A DNA stretch of 64,000 nt from the NCBI RefSeq assembly GCF_003415675.1, contig NZ_QFZK01000015.1:17312-81311 (forward strand), given 5' to 3'. A program made the position numbers and the translations under genes. The first letter of the stretch is position 1, and each line of letters begins with the position of its first letter. The DNA is from Rhodoferax lacus. Lineage in GTDB: Bacteria; Pseudomonadota; Gammaproteobacteria; Burkholderiales; Burkholderiaceae_C. The notes beneath the pieces are model-generated. The model had not been told where the DNA came from. It saw nothing but the letters and a program-made list of their open reading frames with translations, and did not search any database. This document shows positions 1 to 10,000 of the stretch, piece after piece.

Positions 1-384
1 CCGGTCTGCTCCCCCAAGCTGGCCAAGCAGATCCGCACGCTGGATGACCTGCTGGCGCAGCGCCTGTTTGATTTGCCGGGCACGGCGCAGAGCTGGAGCG
101 CCTGGCTCAAGGCCTGCCCGGAGGGCGGCGGCAGAGCCTTGCCTGCAGTACACCGGACCAGCACCTGGGCGCTCAGCCTGGACTGGGCGCAGCGCGGCCT
201 GGGCGTGGCCCTGGCGCATGAAACCATTGCCAATGACCTGCTGGCCTCGGGCCAACTGGTGTGTCCTTTTGACTTCGCCATTCCACTCAAAGAGGCCTAT
301 TACCTGATTGCCCCCGAGGGTACGCGCACCCGCCACGCCAGCCGCGTGTTCAAGGACTGGCTGCTGCGCGAGATGGCAGCCTAA
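1..384 (+). CDS. LysR-family transcriptional regulator, C-terminal part
   Basis: The reading frame is open from the first base, so the gene begins outside the window; about 127 C-terminal residues are present. The sequence fits the second half of a LysR substrate-binding domain: a stretch ending in WALSLDWAQRGLGVALAH, a loop, then PFDFAIPLKEAYYLIAP and a closing helix FKDWLLREM. The pattern resembles GcvA/AmpR-type members, but the DNA-binding helix-turn-helix is not in view, so target and ligand cannot be named. The stop overlaps the 3' end of the convergent dinB gene by four bases, so no terminator separates the two. Family call is fairly safe; subfamily is a guess. Confidence 0.8.
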   Translation, partial: PVCSPKLAKQIRTLDDLLAQRLFDLPGTAQSWSAWLKACPEGGGRALPAVHRTSTWALSLDWAQRGLGVALAHETIANDLLASGQLVCPFDFAIPLKEAYYLIAPEGTRTRHASRVFKDWLLREMAA

Positions 385-1652
385 AAAAGCTGGCCCGTGC
401 GTTCGTCGTCCTGCGCACTCTCCTGCGCGCGCGCCAGCACTGCATCACCCGCTTGCGCGTCCTCGGCTTTGAGCAGCGCGCCCACCCGTACCCCCAGCAG
501 TCGCAAGCGCTTTTGCAGCGGCGCGCGTTTGAGGCACTGGCCGGCAAACTGGCGTATTTCTTTGGCATCGGCGGTGAAATGGTCAATCGTCTGGTCGCGC
601 GTGACGATCTGGAAATCATCAAAGCGCAGCTTGATGCCAATGGTCTTGCCCACATAGCCCTTGCGTTGCAGGTCAAGCGCCACCTGTTCGCACAGGCGGG
701 TGAAGATGGCGCCCAGCTCGGCGCGGTTGCGCACGGCATGCAGATCGGTGTCGAACGTGGTCTCGCGGCTCATGCTCACCGGCTCGCTCTCGGTCACCAC
801 CGGGCGCTCGTCCTGCCCGTGCGATGCCGCATGCAGCCAGACGCCGGTGCGCTCGCCAAAGGTGTCCATCAGCCACTGCAGGTCGCGCGCAGCCAACTCG
901 CCTATGGTCTCTATGCCGTGGCTCTTGAGCTTGGCATCCGCCTTGGGTCCTATGCCGTTGATCTTGCGGCAGGCCAGTGGCCAGATTTTGCTTTCCAGAT
1001 CGTCCGCGTGCACGATGGAAATGCCATTGGGCTTGTTGAACTCACTGGCCATTTTGGCCAGCAGCTTGTTGGGCGCCACACCCACCGAACAGGTCAGACC
1101 CGTGTCATCAAAAATGGCTTTTTGCATCAGGCGCGCCAGCACCCGCCCTCCCTCGCGCTGGCCGCCTGGCACATCGGTGAAATCGATGTACACCTCGTCC
1201 ACACCCCGGTCTTCCATGAGCGGCGCAATCTCGGTGATCAGGCTCTTGAAGCGGCGTGAATAGTGGCGGTACTGGTCAAAGTCCACGGGTAGCAAAATCG
1301 CCTGCGGGCACAGCTTGGCCGCCTTCATCAGCCCCATGGCCGAGCCGACGCCGAACTGACGCGCGGCATAGGTGGCGGTGGTGATGACGCCGCGCCCGGT
1401 GTAGCCGGACAGGATGGGGAAGAAGCTCAGCGGAATGCGGTGCAAGTGTTCCGCCGACCATTCCTGCTCCGGGTGCGCCGCACGCAACCTTCCCAGCAAG
1501 TCGTCTTCGCGCCGCCGCCCGCCTCCAATCACCACCGGCAGGCCCTTGAGCTGGGGATAGCGCAGCAGCTCCACCGAGGCATAGAAGGCGTCCATGTCCA
1601 GGTGGGCGATGCGGCGCACGGTGGGCTTGGGCTGGCTGGTGGAGGAGGACAC
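381..1652 (-). CDS. dinB: DNA polymerase IV (Y-family translesion polymerase)
   Basis: A 423-residue Y-family polymerase for error-prone bypass of DNA lesions. The first catalytic motif is HLDMDAFYASVE (D19, D21). The second is GVDEVYIDF (D152, E153), followed by the CSVGVAPNKLLAKMAS block typical of DinB. A thumb with KINGIGPKADAKL (helix-hairpin-helix) and a little-finger domain follow. Between VIGGG and GVITTATYAARQFGV there are about 40 residues (46-87) that are absent from the shorter enterobacterial protein, to my recollection; related betaproteobacterial DinBs also carry extra sequence here, so I read it as a lineage feature. The gene is divergent from the GyrI-like gene and convergent with the LysR gene. 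I found no convincing LexA box upstream. Confidence 0.95.
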   Translation of the reverse strand: MSSSTSQPKPTVRRIAHLDMDAFYASVELLRYPQLKGLPVVIGGGRRREDDLLGRLRAAHPEQEWSAEHLHRIPLSFFPILSGYTGRGVITTATYAARQFGVGSAMGLMKAAKLCPQAILLPVDFDQYRHYSRRFKSLITEIAPLMEDRGVDEVYIDFTDVPGGQREGGRVLARLMQKAIFDDTGLTCSVGVAPNKLLAKMASEFNKPNGISIVHADDLESKIWPLACRKINGIGPKADAKLKSHGIETIGELAARDLQWLMDTFGERTGVWLHAASHGQDERPVVTESEPVSMSRETTFDTDLHAVRNRAELGAIFTRLCEQVALDLQRKGYVGKTIGIKLRFDDFQIVTRDQTIDHFTADAKEIRQFAGQCLKRAPLQKRLRLLGVRVGALLKAEDAQAGDAVLARAQESAQDDERTGQLF

Positions 1653-1745
1653 GGAACAGAGTTCTTGAAGGGATTGAGAATACGCAAATCACAGTATAGG
1701 GAGCGCCCCCATGGTCCTGTACTGCGCAACAACAGGAGAGCAAAA

Positions 1746-2354
1746 ATGGAGAAGAAAGATTTTAAAAAAGAGCTGAAGCACCTGTACGCAGCCTCTGCCA
1801 AAGAAGTGGTGCAGGTGGATGTGCCTGCCATGCACTTCCTGATGGTGGACGGGCAGGGTGACCCCAACACCGCGCCGTCCTTTGCGCAGGCGGTGGAGGC
1901 CCTGTTTTCGGTGTCCTACACCCTCAAGTTCCTTGTGAAGAAGGGCCCGCTGGCCCTGGACTATGGCGTGATGCCGCTGGAAGGCCTGTGGTGGGCCGAT
2001 GACATGAAGGACTTTGGCCTGCGCGACAAATCCAACTGGAAGTGGACGGCGATGGTCATGCAGCCGGCCTGCATCACCCAAGCCTTGGTGGACCAGGCGG
2101 TGGCCGAGGTGCGCAAAAAGAAGGATCTGCCCGCTCTGGACAAGCTGCGCTTTGAAGCCTTCACCGAGGGCCCGTGCGCGCAAACCCTGCACATAGGACC
2201 CTTCTCCGCAGAGGGGCCGACGATTGAAAAAGTGCACCAGTTCATTGCCGCCAGGGGCCGGCTGCGTGGCAAGCACCATGAGATTTATTTGAGCGATACC
2301 CGCCGGGCAGCACCCGAGAAGTGGAAGACCATCGTCCGCCAGCCCATGCAATGA
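1746..2354 (+). CDS. GyrI-like small-molecule-binding domain protein
   Basis: A 202-residue soluble protein. It resembles the stand-alone GyrI-like family: N-terminal helix, VPAMHFLMVDGQGDPN near residues 26-41, a central EGLWWADDM motif, and C-terminal repeats ending in KHHEIYLSDTRR. In that family the fold is related to the ligand-binding half of SOUL/GyrI/MerR-type regulators, but there is no DNA-binding domain here, so it is probably a small-molecule-binding or hydrolytic protein of unknown substrate. The start ATG at 1746 is chosen because AGGAG lies eight bases upstream; the reading frame is open further upstream but that stretch overlaps the 5' end of dinB on the other strand and is not protein-like. 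It is a single-gene unit divergent from dinB. Confidence 0.8.
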   Translation: MEKKDFKKELKHLYAASAKEVVQVDVPAMHFLMVDGQGDPNTAPSFAQAVEALFSVSYTLKFLVKKGPLALDYGVMPLEGLWWADDMKDFGLRDKSNWKWTAMVMQPACITQALVDQAVAEVRKKKDLPALDKLRFEAFTEGPCAQTLHIGPFSAEGPTIEKVHQFIAARGRLRGKHHEIYLSDTRRAAPEKWKTIVRQPMQ

Positions 2355-2464
2355 TGGAGACGGACCCTGTGTGATGCAAACGCGCCGATTTGCCACTTGG
2401 GCAGTGCGGCAGCAAGCGCGTCATGCTTGTGCCTTCAGGGGGGCTTGCAAAGGGCCTTGTTGAG

Positions 2465-2803
2465 CTAGACCAGCGCGGCTTCCTGCAAGACTTTGGCAGC
2501 CCATTGGTTCAGGCTAACGCCGTGGGCTTGGGCTGCGATAAGCGCAGCACTGTGAACTTCGGGGCCTACACGCAGCATCAGTTTTCCGCTGGCAGGTTTG
2601 AGCGGTTCCTTGCCAGATTGGGCGCAGTCTGTGATGTAAAAGTCCACCGCGTTATGGAAATCGCGCGTCAACTTCGCAACGGTGTCGCCTTCAAAACTGA
2701 TGCTGGTGGTGGCGGGCAAACCCAGCACTTTGCCCCAAAAAATACCGTCTCCCTCGTCAAACTCGATTCGTGCGGTGTAGCCTTTGTAATTCATGCTGCT
2801 CAT
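2465..2803 (-). CDS. hicB: HicB-family antitoxin
   Basis: A 112-residue protein with the two-part HicB layout. The N-terminal half (MNYKGYTARIEFDEGDGIFWG, start of an RNase-H-like fold) normally binds and blocks the HicA toxin. The C-terminal ribbon-helix-helix segment (GKLMLRVGPEVHSAALIAA then GVSLNQWAAKVLQEA) normally represses the operon. The start at 2803 is preceded by AGGAG seven bases away and overlaps the stop of the upstream partial hicA frame as ATGA, the usual hicAB arrangement. Because the toxin partner appears truncated, this antitoxin may now be solitary. Family assignment is strong; current function is inferred. Confidence 0.85.
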   Translation of the reverse strand: MSSMNYKGYTARIEFDEGDGIFWGKVLGLPATTSISFEGDTVAKLTRDFHNAVDFYITDCAQSGKEPLKPASGKLMLRVGPEVHSAALIAAQAHGVSLNQWAAKVLQEAALV

Positions 2804-2949
2804 ATCGTTACTCCTGTGGCCGTAAGCCACTCCTTGATTTCCCGGACTTGATACTGTTTGGCCTCTTTGCCCGGGTGTGGTCGGTGGGCACAAGTGTATT
2901 CTTGGGTGTCACTTGCAATACCAGGACATCCCTTTGGAGATAATTTCAT
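2800..2949 (-). pseudogene. hicA: Probable 3' remnant of a hicA toxin gene
   Basis: The frame ending at 2800 reads HRPHPGKEAKQYQVREIKEW and then LTATGVTI before a TGA that overlaps the hicB start. From family knowledge this matches the C-terminal end of one HicA subgroup (HRPHP-x-KEAK-x-YQVR-D). The matching part covers only 2800-2886. Upstream the frame reads MKLSPKGCPGIASDTQEYTCA, which does not resemble HicA, and at 2950 the ribosome-binding and start region of the divergent ridA gene begins. The dsRBD-like N-terminal half with the catalytic histidine is therefore missing. I infer a 5' deletion. A 49-residue product from an ATG at 2949 is possible but would not be a working mRNA interferase. 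Confidence 0.6.
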
Positions 2950-3336
2950 ATGCCCCGACAACTGATCAGCTCCGGCTCCCGCTTTGAGGCCGACATTGGC
3001 TATTCCCGCGCTGTGGTGGCGGGCGACTGGGTGTTCGTCTCTGGTACCACCGGCTTTGACTACACCACCATGACCATCTCGGACAGCCTGCTGGAGCAAA
3101 CCGAGCAGTGCCTCAAGAACATCCAGGCGGCGCTCGTTCAGGCGGGCTCCAGCCTGAAAGACGTGGTGCGTGTGACCTATGTGCTGCCCCGGGGCGAAGA
3201 CTTTGAGCAATGCTGGCCGGTGCTGCGCCGCTACTTTGGTGAGGTGCGGCCCGCGGCCATGATGATCTCGGCCGGTCTGGCTGACCCGCGCATGCAGATC
3301 GAGATTGAGGTCACGGCGCTCAAGCAGGGCGCCTGA
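2950..3336 (+). CDS. RidA/YjgF-family protein
   Basis: A 128-residue RidA-superfamily protein. Members deaminate reactive enamine/imine intermediates, or are related proteins of unknown substrate, and form trimers. Visible hallmarks are the N-terminal YSRAVVAGDWVFVSGTTG strand pair, the middle helix QCLKNIQAALVQAGSSLKDV, VTYVLPRG, and the C-terminal block RYFGEVRPAAMMISAGL ending IEIEVTAL. The residue pattern VRPAAMM differs from the PARS of classical RidA, so it may belong to another RidA subgroup. GGAG sits about ten bases upstream of the ATG. It is transcribed divergently from hicB and the hicA stump and stands alone. Confidence 0.9.
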   Translation: MPRQLISSGSRFEADIGYSRAVVAGDWVFVSGTTGFDYTTMTISDSLLEQTEQCLKNIQAALVQAGSSLKDVVRVTYVLPRGEDFEQCWPVLRRYFGEVRPAAMMISAGLADPRMQIEIEVTALKQGA

Positions 3337-3404
3337 GCGGACGCCTGCTGCTCCCGTGCTCCCGGGCCCTGAACAAGCGCGGAAGTTGGTGGGTGTGGCC
3401 CGGT

Positions 3405-4562
3405 TTACGGCTTGAAGTCGTAGGTGCCTGGCAGCAGGATGTTGGTGCCCACGGTCTGGATGTTGGTGTGGCCGCAAAAGGCCATGGTGATGTCCAGCTC
3501 CTTGTGGATGATTTGCAGGGCCTTGGTGACACCGGCCTCGCCCATGGCGCCCAGGCCGTAGACAAAGGCGCGGCCAATCATGGTGCCGCGGGCACCCAGG
3601 GCCCAGGCCTTGAGCACGTCCTGGCCGCTGCGGATGCCGCCGTCCATCCACACCTCGATCTTGTCGCCAACGGCCTGTGCAATTTCCGGCAGGGCCGAGA
3701 TGCTGCTGGGCGCGCCATCCAACTGGCGCCCGCCATGGTTGCTCACCACAATGGCATCCGCCCCGCTGGCCACGGCCAGGTGTGCGTCTTCCAGGTCCTG
3801 TATGCCCTTGAGGATGAGCTTGCCGCCCCACTGCTCCTTGACCCACTGCACATCGGCCCAGGACAGGGTGGGGTCAAACTGCTCGTTGGTCCAGGAGGCC
3901 AGCGAATTCATGTTGGTGACCGCCTTCACATGGCCCACCAGGTTGCCAAAGGTGTGGCGGCGTGTGCCGGCCATCCCTAAGCACCAGCGCGGTTTCATCA
4001 TCAGGTTGATGATGTTGGCTATTGTTGGCTTGGGTGGTGCAGTCAGGCCGTTTTTCAGGTCTTTGTGGCGCTGGCCGATCACCTGCAGGTCGAGGGTGAG
4101 CACCAGGGCGCTGCAGCGCGCGGCGCGAGCGCGCTCGATCATCTTCTTCATGGCATCGCGGTCGCGCATCATGTAGAGCTGGAACCAGAAGGGCGCGCTG
4201 GTGTTCTGGGCGATGTCTTCGATGGAGCAAATGCTCATGGTGGACAGCGTAAATGGGATGCCGAATTTCTCAGCCGCCTTGGCCGCCTTGATTTCGCCGT
4301 CGGCACTCTGCATGCCGCACAGGCCCACGGGCGCAATGCTGACCGGCATCTTGGCGTCCTGCCCGACCATCTTGGTGGCGGTGGTGCGGTTTTCCATGTT
4401 CACCGCCACACGCTGGCGCAGCTTGATCTTCTGGAAGTCCGATTCGTTGGCCTTGTAGGTGGATTCGGTCCACGAGCCCGAGTCGGCGTAGTCATAGAAC
4501 ATGCGCGGCACGCGCTTTTCTGCCAGAACGCGCAGGTCTTCGATGGTGGTGATAACGGTCAT
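3405..4562 (-). CDS. lldD: FMN-dependent alpha-hydroxy-acid dehydrogenase (L-lactate dehydrogenase type)
   Basis: A 385-residue TIM-barrel flavoprotein that oxidises an L-2-hydroxy acid, most likely L-lactate to pyruvate, passing electrons to quinone or another acceptor. Family features seen: Y23 in MFYDYADSGS, SIAPVGLCGM, QLYMMRDR (Y130), K252 in LILKGI, the active-site SNHGGRQLDG (H276, R279) and the phosphate loop MDGGIRSGQDV (R311). Length is typical of LldD. There is no lactate permease or regulator next to it, so glycolate or mandelate-type substrates remain possible; the symbol is therefore provisional. About 126 bases separate its start from the pbpC stop, with no obvious promoter, so co-transcription with the genes upstream cannot be excluded. 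Confidence 0.85.
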   Translation of the reverse strand: MTVITTIEDLRVLAEKRVPRMFYDYADSGSWTESTYKANESDFQKIKLRQRVAVNMENRTTATKMVGQDAKMPVSIAPVGLCGMQSADGEIKAAKAAEKFGIPFTLSTMSICSIEDIAQNTSAPFWFQLYMMRDRDAMKKMIERARAARCSALVLTLDLQVIGQRHKDLKNGLTAPPKPTIANIINLMMKPRWCLGMAGTRRHTFGNLVGHVKAVTNMNSLASWTNEQFDPTLSWADVQWVKEQWGGKLILKGIQDLEDAHLAVASGADAIVVSNHGGRQLDGAPSSISALPEIAQAVGDKIEVWMDGGIRSGQDVLKAWALGARGTMIGRAFVYGLGAMGEAGVTKALQIIHKELDITMAFCGHTNIQTVGTNILLPGTYDFKP

Positions 4563-4688
4563 GGGAGCCTTGTAATTTTGGAACTGGTGCGATGGTACGG
4601 GTAGAGGCCTGGGCGGGCGATTGAAATCAGGGGGTGGCGGCTTGAATTAATTTTGTCACGGCGAGGAACTCCCTGCGATTGACCTGCC

Positions 4689-7073
4689 TTAACGCTTGCC
4701 AATCACCCCCGCGCCACGCACCTCCAGCCGGATTTCGTCCAGCGTCTCGCCCCGGGCGTTGACCAGCTTCACCACATGCCGCCCGGGCCAGGGCAGCCAC
4801 TGGGCGCTGGCGCCTTGGGCGAAGATTTTGCCATCCATCTGCCAGCGCAGGTCACGGCCGTCGGCCGCGAAGCTCAGGCGCTGGTGCGCAGGGGGTATGT
4901 CCGGGTCCAGGGCGATGATGGTGCCGTTGGCGGGGGCGGTGATGCGGGCAGCACGGGTGGCTGAGGCGGTCGTGGGCCGTGTGCTGTCCGGGTTGGTGCC
5001 CAGACCAAACAGGCTTTGCTGGGTGCCTTCGACAAACCATTCCTTGCGCGGGGCTTCGCCTGCAACATCCACCGCCATCTGCACCACGCCCGCTGGTGGT
5101 TTGGGTGGATGGCTGGGCTGGCTCTTGTGCAGGTAGTTCATCACCGCGGCCCAGACGGGGGCTGCGCCCGTGGTGCCGCTCACATCCCACATGGGCGCGC
5201 CGCTGGCGTTGCCCACCCACACGCCCACGGTGTAGCGCTCTGAGTAGCCCACGGCCCAGTTGTCACGCATGTCCTTGGTGGTGCCCGTCTTCACCGCCGT
5301 CCAGAAACGCGTGGCCAGCAGGCTGTCGGTGCCGAAGGTGCGGGCGCGGGCGTTGCTGTCGGACAGGATGTCGCCCACGATGAAGGCGGCGCGGGCATCG
5401 AGCACGGGGCGCGTCTGTGCTGTGGTGGCACGGTTGGTGGCGCCTGCAGAGGCGGCCAGAGTTGTGGCTGTGGGTGAGACGGCCCGCGTGGCACCGAACC
5501 GACCGCCATTGGCCAGTGTGCGGTACGCATTGGTGAGCTGCAGCAGCGACACCTCGGCGCTGCCCAGTGCCAGGCTGTAGCCATAGTAGTCGCCGGTCTC
5601 CTTGAGCGGGAATCCGAGAGCTGTCAGCTGCTTGTGGAAGGCATCCGGTGACACCATCACCAGCGTGCGCACTGCGGGCACGTTCAGCGATGCCCCCAGA
5701 GCCGTGCGCGCCGACACCCAGCCCTTGAAATGGTGGTCGTAGTTCTGCGGAATGTAGAGCCCGCCCGAGGTCTGGATTTGTGTGCCCGCATCATCCAGCA
5801 AGGAGGCGGCGGTGAGGCGCCGTTCGGCAATCGCCTGGGCATACAAAAACGGTTTGAGCGTGGAGCCGGGCTGGCGCAGCGCCGTGACGCCATCCACCTC
5901 GGCGGCGCGGCTGAGTTCACCCGAAGAACCTACCCAAGCCAGCACCTCGCCGCTGGCGTTGTCCAGCACCAGCACCGCGCCGTCCTCCACATGGCGGGCC
6001 TGCAGTTCGCGCAGTTGCTGCTGCAGGGTTTGCGAGGCGAAGCGCTGCAAGGGGGCGCTGAGCGTGGTGCGCAGGCTGCCACGCGGGATGTTGCTGGCGC
6101 TGCCAACGCCAACACCCATTCCTGCAAAATTTTTGTCGGTCTTGGTTGTCGCTTGCATCTGCTCACGTTGCGCCGCCAGCACGCGCTGCGCCAGGTGCGG
6201 AGCGAAGCCCACGCTGGCGGCATAGTCGCGCCGTTGCAGGGCGGCTTGTGCAAACAGGTCCAGTCCTTCGCAGTCGCTTGCGGGGCCCACTCCCTGCAAA
6301 GCCTGAAGCACGCTGCAAGCCCGCTGCGCTACCTGCTGCGGCCGGGCGTTGGGTGCGCGCACCAGAGCGGCGGCAACGGCCGCCTCGCGGTTGTCCAGGC
6401 CTTGTGCGGCCTTGCCAAACAGGGTCTGGCTCAGCGCATCGATGCCCACCAGTTCGCCGCGAAATGGCACAAGGTTCAGATAAGCCTCCAGCACCTGGTC
6501 CTTGCGCCAAGTGGTCTCCAGCAACTGGGCGGACACGGTCTGCCCGATTTTTTGCACCACGCTGCGCCCACCGGCACCGCGCTTCAGGTCCTCATCCAGC
6601 AAACCCGCCAGCTGCATGGTGATGGTGGAGGCGCCGCGCGTCTTGCTGTTCCACAGGTTGCCCCAGGCCGCCGCCGACACCGCGCGCCAGTCCACGCCGC
6701 TGTGTTCATAAAAGCGTTTGTCTTCGCTCAACACCAGGGCCGTGCGCAGGGCAGGGGACACGTCCTGCAGAGCCATCCACTGCCCGCGGCGCACCGTGTT
6801 GTCGGTGCGCACGCGCTGCAGCACTTCGCCATGGCGGTCCAGGATGAGGGTGTCGGAGGGCTGGTAGCTGGCTTGGACTTCGTTGAAGCTGGGCGCTGCC
6901 ACTGCCGCCGCGTGGATCGTTGTGAGAACGAGTGCCAGCAATATTCCTTCGCAGCGGGGCGGCAGGGGGGTGCGGCCGATTTGTGCGCGTTTGGCACCAT
7001 GAGGCCGCAGCCCCCTGTCGCCCCGCTGCCAGCCAACACTGCTGAACAAAAGGCCAGCCCAGTTGTAAGCCAC
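4689..7073 (-). CDS. pbpC: Penicillin-binding protein 1C (bifunctional transglycosylase/transpeptidase)
   Basis: A 794-residue peptidoglycan synthase. A hydrophobic segment at about 43-59 (ILLALVLTTIHAAAVAA) is the membrane anchor or signal. The GT51 transglycosylase domain has SEDKRFYEHSGVDW (E117) and RGASTITMQLAGLL. The transpeptidase domain has PGSTLK (S404, K407), SLN (S462-N464) and KTGTT (K595-G597). The C-terminal 100 or so residues fit the PBP1C-specific domain. The start is a GTG whose G is shared with the TAG stop of the upstream macroglobulin gene, implying translational coupling; an internal start nearer the membrane segment is also possible because residues 1-40 look unlike a signal region. 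Pairing with yfhM is well known in proteobacteria. Confidence 0.93.
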   Translation of the reverse strand: MAYNWAGLLFSSVGWQRGDRGLRPHGAKRAQIGRTPLPPRCEGILLALVLTTIHAAAVAAPSFNEVQASYQPSDTLILDRHGEVLQRVRTDNTVRRGQWMALQDVSPALRTALVLSEDKRFYEHSGVDWRAVSAAAWGNLWNSKTRGASTITMQLAGLLDEDLKRGAGGRSVVQKIGQTVSAQLLETTWRKDQVLEAYLNLVPFRGELVGIDALSQTLFGKAAQGLDNREAAVAAALVRAPNARPQQVAQRACSVLQALQGVGPASDCEGLDLFAQAALQRRDYAASVGFAPHLAQRVLAAQREQMQATTKTDKNFAGMGVGVGSASNIPRGSLRTTLSAPLQRFASQTLQQQLRELQARHVEDGAVLVLDNASGEVLAWVGSSGELSRAAEVDGVTALRQPGSTLKPFLYAQAIAERRLTAASLLDDAGTQIQTSGGLYIPQNYDHHFKGWVSARTALGASLNVPAVRTLVMVSPDAFHKQLTALGFPLKETGDYYGYSLALGSAEVSLLQLTNAYRTLANGGRFGATRAVSPTATTLAASAGATNRATTAQTRPVLDARAAFIVGDILSDSNARARTFGTDSLLATRFWTAVKTGTTKDMRDNWAVGYSERYTVGVWVGNASGAPMWDVSGTTGAAPVWAAVMNYLHKSQPSHPPKPPAGVVQMAVDVAGEAPRKEWFVEGTQQSLFGLGTNPDSTRPTTASATRAARITAPANGTIIALDPDIPPAHQRLSFAADGRDLRWQMDGKIFAQGASAQWLPWPGRHVVKLVNARGETLDEIRLEVRGAGVIGKR

Positions 7074-10000
7074 TACTTCACCGCCTCCACCCGCACCTTC
7101 GCATTGGGAAACTCGCCAAACATCTCCGGCGCATACATGGCCTCCACCCTTGAGGGCGGCAGCGAGAAGCTGCCCACGTTGTTGAGGCGCACCGTGTACT
7201 CCATCTTCACCCCCCCCTTGGGCAGGTACTGGTAGTAGCTGCGGAAGGACTCGAAGCTGCGCTCTTCAAACGCTGCCCAGCCAGCTCCTTGCGCCTTCTC
7301 GCCCTGGGTGGCGATTTCGGAGTCGCGCCCCAGGCCGCTGCCCAGAATGGTGGCGCCTGCGGGCACCGGGTCGGTGATGACCACCCAGGTCATGTCGCTT
7401 GAGGCATTCACCTCCAGCGTGATGCGCAGCACATCGCCGCGACTAAAACTGCCTGCGGGCAGGCCCTTGTTGGCCTGCTCCACCGGCGTGATGGTCTTCC
7501 TGATCTGGTAGCCCGCGTTGAACGGAGCCTTGAGCTCGATGGCAGCCAGGGACTGCAGCGTGAGCCAGGGCTTGCCCGTACCCTGGTGCGTCACACTCAA
7601 AGTGTCCTTGCCACCGTCTTTGCCAACCTCTTTGCCGCTTGCCTTGCCCCAGGGCAGGAACATGCTGTTGTTGCGCAGGTTGCCCGGTGCGGCGGGTGCG
7701 CCAAACCAGGTGCTCTGGTTGGCAGCTCCAGAAGCGTCGGTGGGCAGGACGCGCAGCACTTTGCTCCAGTCCACCGCCGCAGTGGCCGTGCCCAGGCTGG
7801 CCTTGGTGCTGCCTGCCACTGGCGTGGCTTCAAACTTGGCCGAGAATTTTTCCAGCGCCATGCCACCCCACAGGTTGGCCGTGGTGGTGTGCCAGGCGCC
7901 GCCCTGCTGGCGGCTGATAAAGCCGTTGGCCAGGCGACCCATGTCGTCCTTCCAGGCCGGGTCGTCCATCACAGCCAGGATCAGGCGGGCGCTGTTGACG
8001 TCGCCGTTTTGCATCAACCACCACCAGTAGTCATCGCGCTCGGAGCTGAAGACCATTTTGGTGCCCTGGTAGCTGATGCGGCTGCGCAGGATTTGCGTGG
8101 CCTCAAGCAGGCGCTTGTCATGCTCGGGCACATCGGCCACGCGCTTCAAGATATTGAGCCAGTCAATCACCGCATGCGTGGGCCACTGGTTGGGCGCGAT
8201 GGTGATGCTGTTCAGCATTTTTCCGGTGGCCCGGCCGTAGCGCGACAGGGCTTCGATGGCGGCGAGTTTGCGCACATCCAGGTCTTTGCGCGGGCTCCAA
8301 AAGTCGCGCTGGATGCGGCCCTCCACAAAGGCGATCAGGCCGCGCTCCATGGGTGCGCGCACTTCGTCGCTGAGTGCAAACGCCGGGTTGATGCTGGCGG
8401 CCTCGTGGGTTGCGGCCAGCACATAGGCGGTGAGCGTGTCACTGCCGTGGTTGGACTCACCGTCGCGCGGCGGGAAGTAGCTGGCCAGGCCGTCGCTGTC
8501 CAGGTAGCTGGGAATTTGTGCGGCAACGCCCTGCCACAGCTTGGCATCGCGCAGGCCCACGGCCTTGCTGGTCTTTTGTTCCAGGCAGGCAAAAGGGTAG
8601 TTGGCAAACCAGTCGCGCACGCCCGGCAGGCCCTCGGCCAGCTTGGGCTGCAAGGCCAGCTTCAGGCCACCACGCACCGTGCCGTTGCTGGCAATGGCGT
8701 CGGCCGGTGGGTTCACCTCCAGACTGAAGGGCCCGTCGATCTGCACCAACGTGGCCTGCTGCACGGTCAGCGGCACGGCAGGGATGATGCGTTGGCGTGC
8801 CTTCAAGGCATCGCGTGCACCGCTGACGGTGTCCTTGGCCTCGATCTCCCACAGGATCGCTTCATTCCGGGTGAGCGCCAGTTGCGCCGGTGCAGTGACG
8901 TTCCAGGCTACCTCGCGCGCCTCGTCTGCGGGAATGTCAACGGTCTGGGGCGGCAAATCGAGCAGGGTGGCACGCGGACTCACCAGCACCTTCATTGCCT
9001 GCTTCGTCGTGTTGCGCAGCGTCAGCTGGGCGCGGAACTGGTCGTCCTCGCGCACCAGCGGCGGCAGGCCGCTGATGATCTGCAAATCCTGCGTGGCGCG
9101 GATGGACGTGGAGCCGGTGCCAAACAGGCCCACACCCGAATCGGCCACGGCCACGATCTTGAAAGTGGTCAGCGCGTCATTCAGCGGCACGGTCACATTA
9201 GCGCGGCCATTGGCGTCGAGTTGCACGCGCGGGTTCCACAGCAGCAGGGTTTCCAGCAGTTCACGCGCACCGCTGTGCCCGCCGCCGCCGCCCGCGGGCA
9301 CGGCCTTGCGGCCATAGTGCCTGCGGCCAATGATCTCCATTTGCGCAGTCGAGGTCTCCACGCCCCAGGAGCGGCGCTGCAGCATGGCTTCCAGCAGGTT
9401 CCAGCTGTCGTTGGGGCTCAACTCCAGCAGGGCCTGGTCCACGGCGGCCAGGGCCACCTCAGCGTTCGCGGCGGGTTGGCCATTGGGCAGCTTCACCTGG
9501 ATCTGCACCTGCGCCTTGCCGCGCACGGGGTAGCTGTCCTTGTCGGCCTTCACACTCACATCCAGCTGGTGTGCTTTGCTGCCCACCCGGATCTCGGCCA
9601 CGCCCAAACGGAAGGCCGGCTTGCTCAGGTCCACCAGGGCCGTAGGCGCAACAAACTCACGCCCCTCGTACCAGAAGCTGGTCCACCACTCGCGCGGCGC
9701 CTTGTAGCCCCAGGTGAAGAAGCTGTACCAGGGCACCTCGCGCAGGCGGCCGCGCAAGGCCAGCACGCTCACATAGACATTCGGGCCCCAGCCCTCTTGC
9801 ACCTTCACCTGCACGGTCGGGTCCTGGCCATTGAGCTGCACCACACGCGTGTCCAGAATGCCTTCACGCTCAACGGTCAGCAGGGCGGTGGCAAAGCGGA
9901 AGGGCATGCGCACCTGGAAGGTGGCGGTCTCGCCCGGCTGGTAGCTTTTCTTCTCGGGCAGCAGGTCGATGCGGTCGTGGTTCTCGCCACCAAACCACAG

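Noticed and set aside
381..1652. Extra 40 residues in DinB considered as a novel insertion
   Set aside because: As far as I recall, related betaproteobacterial DinB proteins also have a longer segment ending TGRGV(I/V)TTATY, so it is probably a lineage feature.
1712..1738. CTGT...ACAG pair between dinB and the GyrI-like gene, considered as a LexA box
   Set aside because: The distance between CTGT and ACAG is 11 bases rather than the 8 of the SOS box, and the inner A/T pattern is missing.
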